Shown here piece by piece: positions 18,345 through 26,668 of a DNA stretch of 64,000 nucleotides (positions are counted from its first letter, which is position 1; the number at the start of each line of letters is the position of its first letter). Below the pieces are notes generated by a model. It did no database searches, was not told the origin of the DNA, and saw nothing but the letters and a program-made list of their open reading frames with translations. Source of the stretch: Mitsuokella sp047974105 (GTDB lineage: Bacteria; Bacillota; Negativicutes; Selenomonadales; Selenomonadaceae); the NCBI RefSeq assembly GCF_047974105.1, contig NZ_JBHYRS010000005.1:124001-188000 (forward strand), read 5' to 3'. The position numbers were made by a program, and so were the translations under genes.

Positions 18345-18785
18345 ATGCTTACCTTACCGAGAAGACGGATCATCAAACGGCGCAGTGATTTCCAGCGTGT
18401 GTACCGTACAGGACGCTCTTTTGCGAATCGGTATTTTGTGCTGTATGTCTTTCCGTCTGCTTCCGTGCGCGGCCGCGTCGGCTTTGCTGCGGGCAAGAAA
18501 CTCGGCTGCGCCGTTGTGCGCAACCGCGTCAAACGCCTGCTGCGTGAGGCTTACCGCCTGCATCAGGACCGCATTCGGGAAGATGCTGCGCTGCTGTTCG
18601 TCGGCCGCAAGGCCATGACCACGGCCAAACTTCCTGAGGTGGAGAAGGCTCTTCTGCGCTTGGGCGAGAAGTCCGGCATCTTTCAGGATGCCAGGGTTTT
18701 TCCGGCCATGGAAGATTTGATGAAACATGCGGCTCCTGCCGGAAGAGCGCACGGAAAAAACGGTACGAAGCGAAAGAGGTCTTGA
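18345..18785 (+). CDS. rnpA: ribonuclease P protein component
   Basis: A 146-residue basic protein with the RnpA pattern: RRSDFQRVYRTGRSFANRYFVLYV, then GFAAGKKLGCAVVRNRVKRLLREA, which includes the RNR motif. It binds the RNase P RNA for tRNA 5' processing. I chose ATG 18345, which has GGGGA 7 bp upstream; ATG 18339 is two codons earlier but too close to that site. A Lys/Arg-rich C-terminal tail of about 30 residues extends past the usual domain. Confidence 0.93.
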   Translation: MLTLPRRRIIKRRSDFQRVYRTGRSFANRYFVLYVFPSASVRGRVGFAAGKKLGCAVVRNRVKRLLREAYRLHQDRIREDAALLFVGRKAMTTAKLPEVEKALLRLGEKSGIFQDARVFPAMEDLMKHAAPAGRAHGKNGTKRKRS

Positions 18786-18787
18786 GT

Positions 18788-18997
18788 TTGAAGACGGTAT
18801 TCCTTTTGTTGGTGCGATTTTATCGTGGATTCATTTCGCCAATGTTCCCGCCTTCCTGCCGCTATGTCCCGACGTGTTCGGAATATGCCCTTGAAGCGAT
18901 CGAACGATACGGAGCCCGGCGTGGGGGCTGGCTGGCCCTCAAGCGCATCCTGCGCTGCCATCCTTTCCATAAGGGCGGCTATGATCCTGTACCGTAA
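18788..18997 (+). CDS. yidD: YidD membrane protein insertion efficiency factor
   Basis: A 69-residue protein with the YidD pattern FYRGFISPMFPPSCRYVPTCSEYALEAI (quoted pieces: FYRGFISP, CRYVPTCSEYA) and HPFHKGGYDPVP at its end. A TTG start at 18788 is favoured because GAGG lies 8 bp upstream; an alternative TTG at 18782 has too short a spacing. It directly follows rnpA and precedes yidC, the usual order. Confidence 0.92.
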   Translation: MKTVFLLLVRFYRGFISPMFPPSCRYVPTCSEYALEAIERYGARRGGWLALKRILRCHPFHKGGYDPVP

Positions 18998-19058
18998 TGC
19001 CCGTTTTGGGTAATTCACTGCGATAACTGTTATTTTTATAAGATTAGGATGTGATACA

Positions 19059-19727
19059 TTGGGTTTCTTTGGAACAATATTCGAACCGATCGAGAATCTC
19101 CTGCATGTTGTCCTGCAGGCACTCTATAATGTTACGGATGTAGCTGGTTTTGGCAGCTACGGCGTGGCGATTATTCTCCTGACAATCCTCATCAAGATGA
19201 TTCTGTACCCGCTGACAGTCAAGCAGGTCAAGTCGATGAAGGCCATGCAGGAGCTCTCTCCGAAGATGAAAAAGATTCAGGAGAAGTATAAGGATAACCC
19301 GCAGCTCATGCAGCAGAAAGTCGGCGCACTTTACAAAGAAGCCGGTGTCAATCCGCTCGCAGGCTGCCTGCCCCTGCTCGTGCAGATGCCAATTCTCATG
19401 GGCATGTACTACGCGCTGTATAATTTCACGTATCCGACGCCGGAATCCGCTGCTTTCCTTTGGCTGCCGACGATGTCGGAACCGGATCCGTACTACATTC
19501 TGCCGGTCCTGTCGGCTTTGACGACGTTCCTGCAGCAGAAACAGACGACGACGGAAATGAATCAGCAGATGAAGATCATGATGACGGTCATGCCGCTCTT
19601 CATCGGCTGGATCAGCTTGAATTTCCCATCCGGCCTTGTACTTTACTGGGTCACGATGAACATTGTCCAGATTACGCAGCAGTGGTGGATGTATCGTCAT
19701 GATGACAAGAAAAAGGAGGCTGCCTGA
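19059..19727 (+). CDS. yidC: YidC/Oxa1 membrane insertase
   Basis: A 222-residue insertase with the Oxa1 core of about five membrane helices (VAIILLTILIKMILYPL, CLPLLVQMPILMGMYYALY). It lacks the large periplasmic P1 domain of proteobacterial YidC, although the host is diderm. The position in the first core helix that is Arg in E. coli (R366) and B. subtilis is Lys46 here (LIKMILYPLT), a conservative swap in the hydrophilic groove. No lipobox cysteine is seen at the N terminus. The start is TTG at 19059. Confidence 0.93.
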   Translation: MGFFGTIFEPIENLLHVVLQALYNVTDVAGFGSYGVAIILLTILIKMILYPLTVKQVKSMKAMQELSPKMKKIQEKYKDNPQLMQQKVGALYKEAGVNPLAGCLPLLVQMPILMGMYYALYNFTYPTPESAAFLWLPTMSEPDPYYILPVLSALTTFLQQKQTTTEMNQQMKIMMTVMPLFIGWISLNFPSGLVLYWVTMNIVQITQQWWMYRHDDKKKEAA

Positions 19728-19728
19728 T

Positions 19729-20550
19729 ATGGCAGAAACCATGGAGTGGACAGGCCGGACGGTCGAAGCAGCTCTTGAGGCAGCGGCCGCCGAGCTCGGC
19801 TGTGCGGCTTCGAGCCTCGAGTATACGGTACTCGAGCAGCCTTCGCGCGGTTTTCTGGGAATTATTGGCCGCAGACCGGCCCGCATTCGCGTTCGTCAGG
19901 AAGAGGAGCAGGCTCCTGCCGTACAGGACCCTGTTCTTGATATGACGGAACTCGAGACGCGCCTTGAAGAGGAAGTGGAAGAGACGGAAAAAGACTCTTC
20001 TTCTTCGGCAAAGGATGAGCATAGCGGGAAAACAGCAACGGTCAGCAGCAAAGAAGCTTCCCCATCCCTTGAGGAACAGGAAGCACGCGCAAAGGCGTTT
20101 CTGGAACAGGTTTTTGCTGCCATGAAGATTCCCGTGAGCCTGCAGCGTTCAGAGCACGAAGAGGGTGTGCTTTTCCAGCTGGAAGGCGAGAATCTCGGCA
20201 TCCTCATCGGCAAGCATGGACAGACGCTCGATGCCCTGCAGTATCTGACGAATCTCTCTGCAAACCGCGGGGCTTCGGGAGAACGGCTGCACGTCCTGCT
20301 CGATGTTGAGGGATATCGTGCGCGCCGCGAGGAAACGCTTTCCCGCCTTGCCGGTCACTTAGCCGAGAAGGCCTGCCGCATTGGGCAGGAAGTTCATCTG
20401 GAACCGATGAACCGTCATGAGCGCAAGATTATTCATATGGCTTTGCAGGACAGCCGCAAAGTGACGACTTACAGCGCCGGCGATGAGCCGCACCGTTATG
20501 TCGTCATTGTGCCGCGCCGGCGCCGTTACCGGGATCATGAAGACAATTGA
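19729..20550 (+). CDS. jag: Jag/KhpB RNA-binding protein
   Basis: A 273-residue protein with a Jag-N domain (residues 1-50, EWTGRTVEAALEAAAAELG), an acidic Ser-rich linker (about 65-130), a KH domain with GILIGKHGQTLDALQYL, and an R3H domain (MNRHERKIIHMAL). ATG 19729 follows GGAGG and starts immediately after the yidC stop. KhpB partners with KhpA in RNA binding and cell elongation in other Firmicutes. Confidence 0.92.
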   Translation: MAETMEWTGRTVEAALEAAAAELGCAASSLEYTVLEQPSRGFLGIIGRRPARIRVRQEEEQAPAVQDPVLDMTELETRLEEEVEETEKDSSSSAKDEHSGKTATVSSKEASPSLEEQEARAKAFLEQVFAAMKIPVSLQRSEHEEGVLFQLEGENLGILIGKHGQTLDALQYLTNLSANRGASGERLHVLLDVEGYRARREETLSRLAGHLAEKACRIGQEVHLEPMNRHERKIIHMALQDSRKVTTYSAGDEPHRYVVIVPRRRRYRDHEDN

Positions 20551-20591
20551 TGTCTTTGTTCCCATTTGGACAGCATATAAAGAGAGCTGTG

Positions 20592-20626
20592 AAAGGGCTT
20601 TCTCCTTCTGGGAGCAGGCCCTTTTT
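20592..20626 (+). terminator. terminator after jag
   Basis: AAAGGGC (20592-20598) and GCCCTTT (20618-20624) enclose an inner CTCC/GGAG stem; a T run follows. It separates the rpmH-jag cluster from mnmE. Confidence 0.75.
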
Positions 20627-20679
20627 GTTTATCGTGAAATAGAACAAGGAAAGAATCAGGAAAAGAAAGGAAGGTAAAT

Positions 20680-22065
20680 ATGCAGCAGGGAGATACGATC
20701 AGCGCGATTGCTACGCCGCAGGGCGAAGGCGGCATCGGCATTGTCCGCATCAGCGGCGAACACGCGCTAAAGACTGCGGGCAAAGTCTTTCGTGCCGTAA
20801 ATGGCAAGCCCCTGGTCCAGGCCGGCAGCCACCATGCAGTCTATGGGCATATTGTGGATGAAAACGGGCAGGTTGTCGATGAAGCACTGGCCCTTGTCAT
20901 GCTGGCCCCGCATTCTTATACGGTAGAAGATGTGGTAGAACTGCAGTGCCACGGCGGGCTCATGACGCTGCGCAAGACTCTGGAACTGACGTGGAAAGCC
21001 GGGGCAAGGCCGGCGGAGCGCGGTGAATTCACCAAGCGGGCCTTCCTCAACGGACGCCTTGACCTCTCGGAAGCACAGGCCGTCATGGATATCATCAAGG
21101 CCCGGACGGAAACATCGCTGGCTATGGCCGCAGGTCATCTGACAGGGCATTTCTCCAGGCAGATTCAGAGCATGCGCCACGATATCCTCGGCATGATCGC
21201 GCATATCGAAGCGGCCATTGATTTTCCGGAAGAAGAAGTCGATGATGTGCTGACGTACGATATCCAGAAAAATGTGGTTGAAATACGCAACAAAATTGCC
21301 AAACTCCTGAAGACCGCTCATGCCGGCCGCATTCTTCGCGACGGTCTGCTGACGGCTATCATCGGCAAGCCGAATGTCGGCAAGTCGAGCCTGCTCAATT
21401 CCTTACTCAGGGAAGAACGGGCCATTGTCACGGAGATTCCGGGCACGACGCGTGATTCCATTGAAGAATACGCCAACGTAGGCGGCATTCCCCTGCGCAT
21501 CATTGATACGGCCGGCATCCGTGCAACCGATGACGTGGTCGAACGCATCGGCGTGGAGAAGGCACGCTCCTATGTCAAGGAAGCCGCGCTGATTCTCGCG
21601 CTCTTTGATGCTTCGCGGCCGCTCGATGAGGAAGACGCGGAAATCTTGAAGCTCGTCAAGGGGCGCGATGCTATCCTGCTGCTCAACAAAGACGACCTCA
21701 CGCCGGTGGTGACGCCGGAAATCCTGCATGAACGCGTCAAGAAGTCGGTGCCGGTCATCACGATATCGACGCGCACGAAGGATGGTCTGGATGCGCTGAC
21801 GGAAGAAATTACGAAACAGGTTTATGCCGGTACACAGGCAGGGCAGGAAGGTTCCTTTGTCACGGATGCACGTCAGGCCGAAGTCCTGCGCCAGGCCGAT
21901 GAGCATCTCGCCGCTGCCATTCGCACGATTGAGGCCGATATGGGCCTCGATTTTATCTCCATCGACCTGCGCTCTGCCTGGGAAAAACTCGGCGAGCTTA
22001 CGGGGGAGACGGTCGGGGAAGATATCATCAATGAGATTTTCAGCAAGTTCTGCATTGGCAAGTAA
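20680..22065 (+). CDS. mnmE: tRNA modification GTPase MnmE
   Basis: A 461-residue protein with the N-terminal formyl-THF-binding domain (DTISAIATPQGEGGIGIVRISG), a helical domain and an inserted G domain: G1 GKPNVGKSSLLN near 229, G3 DTAG, G4 NKDD. The C-terminal motif FCIGK carries the catalytic cysteine. With MnmG it makes the cmnm5 modification of U34 in tRNAs. First gene of mnmE-mnmG-rsmG. Confidence 0.97.
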   Translation: MQQGDTISAIATPQGEGGIGIVRISGEHALKTAGKVFRAVNGKPLVQAGSHHAVYGHIVDENGQVVDEALALVMLAPHSYTVEDVVELQCHGGLMTLRKTLELTWKAGARPAERGEFTKRAFLNGRLDLSEAQAVMDIIKARTETSLAMAAGHLTGHFSRQIQSMRHDILGMIAHIEAAIDFPEEEVDDVLTYDIQKNVVEIRNKIAKLLKTAHAGRILRDGLLTAIIGKPNVGKSSLLNSLLREERAIVTEIPGTTRDSIEEYANVGGIPLRIIDTAGIRATDDVVERIGVEKARSYVKEAALILALFDASRPLDEEDAEILKLVKGRDAILLLNKDDLTPVVTPEILHERVKKSVPVITISTRTKDGLDALTEEITKQVYAGTQAGQEGSFVTDARQAEVLRQADEHLAAAIRTIEADMGLDFISIDLRSAWEKLGELTGETVGEDIINEIFSKFCIGK

Positions 22066-22104
22066 CACTGCTTTGTTTCCTATATAATATAAGGAGGATT
22101 TTCG

Positions 22105-24015
22105 TTGTTTACCGCTGGAAAATACGATGTCATCGTCATTGGTGCCGGTCATGCCGGTGTCGAGGCGGCTCTCGCGGCTGCCCGCATTGGCTGCCAGACG
22201 CTCTTGGCGACGCTCTCTATGGATAATATTGCCCTGATGCCCTGCAATCCGTCGGTCGGCGGCCCCGGCAAGGGGCACCTCGTGCGCGAACTTGATGCGC
22301 TCGGCGGCGAGATGGGCGTCAATGCGGATAAGACCTGCATCCAGTTCCGCATGCTCAATACCGGCAAGGGGCCGGCTGTCCACGCTTTGCGCGCACAGGC
22401 CGACAAAAAGCTCTATCAGTTTACGATGAAAGAGACCTGCGAAAATACGGAAAATCTCGACGTCAAGCAGATCCTCATCACGGATCTCCTGCTGACGGAG
22501 GACAAGAAAGCTGTGCGCGGCGTGGTTGTCGAGACGGGCGAGGTTTATCTGGCTCCGGCCATCATCATGGCGACGGGGACGTACCTCAAGGGACGCATCA
22601 TCGTCGGTGAGCATACGTACAGCGGCGGCCCGAACGGGCAGCGCCCGGCGATGAAATTTTCGGATTCGCTGCGCGAGGCGGGCATTCGCCTCATGCGTTT
22701 CAAGACGGGTACGCCAGCCCGTGTCGACGGCCGCACGCTCGATTACGATAAGATGCAGATTCAGCCGGGCGATGAAGAAGCGCGCAATTTCTCCTTCATG
22801 AGCGAGGAAACGACGCGCGAGCAGGTGCCGTGCTGGCTGACGTACACGAATGAAAGAACGCACAAAATTCTGCGCGACAATATGGACCGCGCGCCGATGG
22901 CCAACGGCATCATCGAGGGCATCGGGCCGCGCTACTGTCCTTCCATCGAGACAAAAATCCTGCGCTTCCCGGATAAGGACCGCCACCAGCTCTTCCTTGA
23001 GCCGGAGGGACTCCATACGAATGAGGTCTATGTGCAGGGCATGAGCACGAGCATGCCGATGGATGTGCAGCTGGCCTTTTTGAAGACGATTCCGGGCCTT
23101 GAACACGCGCATGTCATGCGCGCCGGCTATGCCATCGAATACGACTGCATCGACCCGACTCAGCTTAAGGCCACACTGGAATTCAAGGACATCAAGGGCT
23201 TTTTCTCGGCGGGTCAGGCCAACGGCACCTCGGGCTATGAAGAGGCCGCGGCACAGGGCATTATCGCGGGCATCAACGCAGCGATGTTTATCAAGGGAGA
23301 AGAGCCTCTGATTCTCAAGCGTTCGGATGCTTATATCGGCGTGCTCATCGACGACCTCGTGACGAAGGGGACGAATGAGCCGTACCGCATCATGACGAGC
23401 CGTGCCGAATACCGCCTGCTGCTGCGTCAGGATAATGCCGACCTCAGGCTCACGCCGTATGGCCGCCGCGTTGGGCTCGTCAAGGATGACCGCTGGGCGC
23501 GCTTCACGAAAAAACGCGAGGCGATTGCTGCGGCAATGAAGGCATTAAAGGAAACGACAATCAATCCCAGTCAGGAGACGAATGAAAAACTGCAGGCCGC
23601 GGGCATTGATGCCATTAAAAGTGCACAGCCTCTCGCGGACCTTCTGCGCCGTCCGTCCATGAGTTATGAAAAACTGCGCCGTGCTTATCCGGAACTTCCC
23701 GAACTTCAAAAGGAAGTCCGTCAGCAGGTCGAAACGAGCATTATGTACGAAGGCTACATCAAAAAGCAGCTTGAGCAGGTCGCTCATATGGAAAAGCTCG
23801 AGGCCAAGCTGCTGCCTGAGAATATCGATTACAGCGAAGTGCCGAGCCTGCGCGATGAAGCCCGCGAAAAACTCATGAAGATTCGTCCGCGCTCGGTCGG
23901 TCAGGCCGGCCGCATCAGCGGCGTTTCGCCGGCGGATGTTTCCGTACTGCTCGTCTGGCTTGAGCAGCAGAAACGCCTGCAGGAAGCAGAAAAAGCAAAA
24001 GATGAAACGAAGTAA
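22105..24015 (+). CDS. mnmG: tRNA modification FAD enzyme MnmG
   Basis: A 636-residue protein with the FAD-binding motif VIGAGHAGVEAALAAARIG near the N terminus, MPCNPSVGGPGKGHL, GTYLKGRIIVGE and the C-terminal helical domain ending with the RISGVSPADVSVLLVWL motif. It starts with TTG at 22105, preceded by GGAGG at 8 bp. Partner of MnmE; the genes are 39 bp apart. Confidence 0.97.
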   Translation: MFTAGKYDVIVIGAGHAGVEAALAAARIGCQTLLATLSMDNIALMPCNPSVGGPGKGHLVRELDALGGEMGVNADKTCIQFRMLNTGKGPAVHALRAQADKKLYQFTMKETCENTENLDVKQILITDLLLTEDKKAVRGVVVETGEVYLAPAIIMATGTYLKGRIIVGEHTYSGGPNGQRPAMKFSDSLREAGIRLMRFKTGTPARVDGRTLDYDKMQIQPGDEEARNFSFMSEETTREQVPCWLTYTNERTHKILRDNMDRAPMANGIIEGIGPRYCPSIETKILRFPDKDRHQLFLEPEGLHTNEVYVQGMSTSMPMDVQLAFLKTIPGLEHAHVMRAGYAIEYDCIDPTQLKATLEFKDIKGFFSAGQANGTSGYEEAAAQGIIAGINAAMFIKGEEPLILKRSDAYIGVLIDDLVTKGTNEPYRIMTSRAEYRLLLRQDNADLRLTPYGRRVGLVKDDRWARFTKKREAIAAAMKALKETTINPSQETNEKLQAAGIDAIKSAQPLADLLRRPSMSYEKLRRAYPELPELQKEVRQQVETSIMYEGYIKKQLEQVAHMEKLEAKLLPENIDYSEVPSLRDEAREKLMKIRPRSVGQAGRISGVSPADVSVLLVWLEQQKRLQEAEKAKDETK

Positions 24016-24026
24016 GGGGAGAGAAC

Positions 24027-24740
24027 ATGTTTCAGGACGAGATGAAAAAGGCTGCTGAGGCCTATGGCCTGCATCTTCGTGAAGTGCAGCTGCAGCAGTT
24101 TACGCGCTATTACGAACTCCTCATTGCATGGAATGAGAAAATGAATCTTACGGCCATCACGGAAGCGCACGAAGTCGCGGTCAAGCATATGGTCGACTCC
24201 CTCACGGCTTATGATAAAACTTTGTTCCACAAGGGTGTTTCGGTCATTGACGTTGGCACCGGCGCTGGTTTTCCGGGACTGCCACTCAAGATTTTCTGTC
24301 CGGAGATTCGTTTGACACTGATGGATTCTCTCAATAAACGCGTCAAGTTCCTGCAGACGGTTGTTGATGAACTCGGGTTAACCGGTGTGGAATGCGTTCA
24401 TGCGAGGGCAGAAGAGGGCGCGCGCAATCAAAAATACCGTGAGCAGTTTGATATTGCCGTCTCGCGGGCCGTGGCAAGACTGCCGATTCTCTGTGAGTAC
24501 TGCCTGCCGTTTATCAAAAAAGGCGGTCATTTCCTCGCACTCAAAGGTCGGGCCTATGCCGAAGAAGCGGAAGAAGCAAAAAAGGCCATCAAGGTCATGG
24601 GCGGCAGCCATACCGAGGTACGTGAGGTCCATCTGCCGGACCTCGAGGATAAACGGGCCATCATCATCGTGACAAAGACGATGCCAACGCCTAAGGCTTA
24701 TCCGCGCAAGGCCGGAACGCCGGCGAAAAATCCGCTTTGA
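24027..24740 (+). CDS. rsmG: 16S rRNA m7G methyltransferase RsmG
   Basis: A 237-residue Rossmann methyltransferase: WNEKMNLTAITE, the SAM motif VIDVGTGAGFPGLPLKI, LMDSLNKRVKFL and RAVARLPILCEYCLP. It methylates G527 of 16S rRNA. In most Firmicute origins rsmG is followed by parA/parB; here the next gene is an RluD-type enzyme and parA is 13 kb away. Confidence 0.95.
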   Translation: MFQDEMKKAAEAYGLHLREVQLQQFTRYYELLIAWNEKMNLTAITEAHEVAVKHMVDSLTAYDKTLFHKGVSVIDVGTGAGFPGLPLKIFCPEIRLTLMDSLNKRVKFLQTVVDELGLTGVECVHARAEEGARNQKYREQFDIAVSRAVARLPILCEYCLPFIKKGGHFLALKGRAYAEEAEEAKKAIKVMGGSHTEVREVHLPDLEDKRAIIIVTKTMPTPKAYPRKAGTPAKNPL

Positions 24741-24753
24741 TATGCTGTATGGA

Positions 24754-24769
24754 TGTTTCACGTGAAACA
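24754..24769. other. parS: parS site 1
   Basis: Perfect 16-bp ParB site TGTTTCACGTGAAACA just after rsmG. The dyad continues outwards as ATGGA/TCCAT. Confidence 0.95.
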
Positions 24770-24812
24770 TCCATGTCAGATGATGCACGCTTCTAAGGAA
24801 GCTGTGCTTTTA

Positions 24813-24858
24813 AGGGACAAAGCCGCAGCAAAGCGTCTTTATCCCTTTTATTTTTTCA
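24813..24858 (+). terminator. terminator of the mnmE-mnmG-rsmG unit
   Basis: AAGGGACAAAG and CTTTATCCCTT pair, with a following T-rich tract (TTATTTTTTC). Confidence 0.65.
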
Positions 24859-24877
24859 TAGTTTATAGGAGTGCAGT

Positions 24878-25756
24878 ATGGAAGTATCCTATATCGTAAA
24901 AGCGGTGCAGTCCGGCAGAGAACTCCGGCAGCTGGCACTTGGCCCGTGGGGCTTTTCGCAGAAAATGTGGAAGCGCGTTAAGTGGAATGGCAGAATCCTC
25001 GTGAATGGTGTGGAATATCACGATGCCCGTTACCGTGTCGCGTCCGGCGATGTCGTGAAATTCTTCTGGCAGGAAAAAACAGCAGTAGTTCCTGCAGCGA
25101 TGCCGTTAGATATCCTCTATGAAGATGATATACTGCTCCTCGTGAACAAGCCTGCTGGCATGCTCATTCATCCGACCCATCGGACGGCGAGGGACACGCT
25201 CGTTCATGCTGTAGCAGGGTATTTTTCCCGCAGGGGAGAAGTGGCAGGGGTGCATCCTCTTTATCGTCTGGACCGCGATACGACCGGTGTGGTGGTCATT
25301 GCCAAGTCAGCCAAGGTGCAGCATGAACTGACGCGCAGCCATGACCAGATTTACCGCGAGTATTTGGCCGTGGCCGCCGGTCATTTCCAAAAGAAACAAG
25401 GAAGAATTGCATTGCCTTTAGGTCCGAATCCAGCGCGGCGAGGCTGCTGGCAGGTTCGCTCCGACGGCAGAAAAGCCGTGACAGACTATGAAGTCTGTCA
25501 TGAGGGAACGGATTATTCCGTAGTACGGCTTCATTTACTGACAGGTCGGACGCATCAGATTCGCGTACATCTGGCCAGCCTTGGCCATCCGCTGCTCGGC
25601 GATGCCGTTTATGGCGGTTCGTGTGCCAGAATTGGCCGTCAGGCCCTGCATGCTTACATCGTGCGTTTTCGTCATCCAGAGACAGGAACGGAAATCTTCT
25701 GTCAGGCTCCTGTTTCCAAAGATATGCGCAGCCTGTTTCCTTCATGTTTCACGTGA
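24878..25756 (+). CDS. RluD/RluA-family pseudouridine synthase
   Basis: A 292-residue protein with an S4-like N-terminal part (residues 1-65) and the RluA-family catalytic domain: DILYEDDILLLVNKPAGMLIHP, YRLDRDTTGVVVIAK with the catalytic Asp, and LLTGRTHQIRVHLASLGHPLLGD. The substrate (23S rRNA or tRNA uridines) cannot be set from sequence alone. The last codons Cys-Phe-Thr and the TGA stop lie inside a parS site, so the C terminus of this protein is constrained by the ParB operator. Confidence 0.9.
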   Translation: MEVSYIVKAVQSGRELRQLALGPWGFSQKMWKRVKWNGRILVNGVEYHDARYRVASGDVVKFFWQEKTAVVPAAMPLDILYEDDILLLVNKPAGMLIHPTHRTARDTLVHAVAGYFSRRGEVAGVHPLYRLDRDTTGVVVIAKSAKVQHELTRSHDQIYREYLAVAAGHFQKKQGRIALPLGPNPARRGCWQVRSDGRKAVTDYEVCHEGTDYSVVRLHLLTGRTHQIRVHLASLGHPLLGDAVYGGSCARIGRQALHAYIVRFRHPETGTEIFCQAPVSKDMRSLFPSCFT

Positions 25757-25760
25757 AACA
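25745..25760. other. parS: parS site 2, overlapping the end of the pseudouridine synthase gene
   Basis: Perfect TGTTTCACGTGAAACA. Read in the frame of the gene it supplies TGT TTC ACG TGA, the last three residues and the stop codon. Confidence 0.95.
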
Positions 25761-25852
25761 TTTTCGTGTTGACAGAGAAGGACTGCTCGAGGATTTTGTC
25801 GAACGCAAATAAGAGCGTAGAAAACGCAATGAATCTTCGCAAGGGAAAGGTT

Positions 25853-26668
25853 ATGATAAAAATGGATCTCTCTCTGCTGTCTGCCCATATACTGCCAGCC
25901 TTGGCCATTTTTGTGGCGGCGTTTATGCAGGGCATTACAGGCTTTGGCTTGGTCATCATCGCGGCGCCACTGTTGATGCTTTTTTACGATCCGAAGCAGG
26001 CTATTCTGCTCATGTTTGTTGTAGGTTTATTTATGAGCATCATGCAGGCATTTCTTGTCTGCAGGGATGCGCAGTACAAACTGATTGGCGTACTTTTCGT
26101 CGGCTTTCTATTGGCACAGCCCGTCGGACTTTGGATATTTACGCACTTTTCCGCTGACCAATTGAAATTACTGGTCAGCACGGTCCTGTTGGTATCTTTG
26201 CTGCTTATGCAGTTCACGCATCATCGTTTTTCTTTGTGTCATCGCAATTCTCTTATAGCAGGCTTCCTGTCCGGTATTTGCGGTTTGACAACTGGCATGG
26301 GCGGACCGCCGCTCATCATGTATCTCGCTTATACGAAAATGACGCCGGCACAGCTGCGCGGCACCAGCGTCATTTTTTTCCTGTTCAGCGGTATGTTATC
26401 CATAGCTTACTTCATGGCCAATGGCGTTTCTATGACGCAGGCAGCATCGGAATCCATCTACATGCTGCCTGCCCTAGTAGTCGGCCTGCTGCTTGGCAAT
26501 GCTGCGGCACATCACGTATCGGTCAAGCTTTTCCGGTTTATGATTTTTTTTCATGCTGTATTTCATTTGTGCATATATGTTTTACAGTCTGCTGGTGGGA
26601 TAAAAATAAACGGGATGTTTCACGTGAAACATCCTGTTTATTTTATTGCCCAAGTACATCGGTCATAG
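25853..26668 (+). CDS. TSUP (TauE/SafE) family membrane transporter
   Basis: A roughly 271-residue membrane protein with about eight or nine helices and the TSUP repeats GITGFGLVIIAAPLL and GLTTGMGGPPLIMYL. The family exports or imports small anions such as sulfite or organic sulfonates; the substrate is unknown. Start uncertain: ATG 25853 or 25862, both near AAGGGAAAGG. The 3' end reads through parS site 3, adding MFHVKHP, and overlaps the convergent bioA stop by 26 bp, so the last 20 residues may be a recent C-terminal run-on. Confidence 0.85.
   Translation: MIKMDLSLLSAHILPALAIFVAAFMQGITGFGLVIIAAPLLMLFYDPKQAILLMFVVGLFMSIMQAFLVCRDAQYKLIGVLFVGFLLAQPVGLWIFTHFSADQLKLLVSTVLLVSLLLMQFTHHRFSLCHRNSLIAGFLSGICGLTTGMGGPPLIMYLAYTKMTPAQLRGTSVIFFLFSGMLSIAYFMANGVSMTQAASESIYMLPALVVGLLLGNAAAHHVSVKLFRFMIFFHAVFHLCIYVLQSAGGIKINGMFHVKHPVYFIAQVHRS
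26616..26631. other. parS: parS site 3 inside an extended hairpin
   Basis: Perfect TGTTTCACGTGAAACA within a larger dyad (AAAC-GGA ... TCC-GTTT, 26608-26640) followed by ATTTTATT. It lies in the coding end of the TSUP gene next to the convergent bioA end and may double as a terminator. Confidence 0.95.

Noticed and set aside
21403..23112. 569-codon open frame on the minus strand
   Set aside because: Antisense to mnmE and mnmG, a result of GC-rich codon bias.
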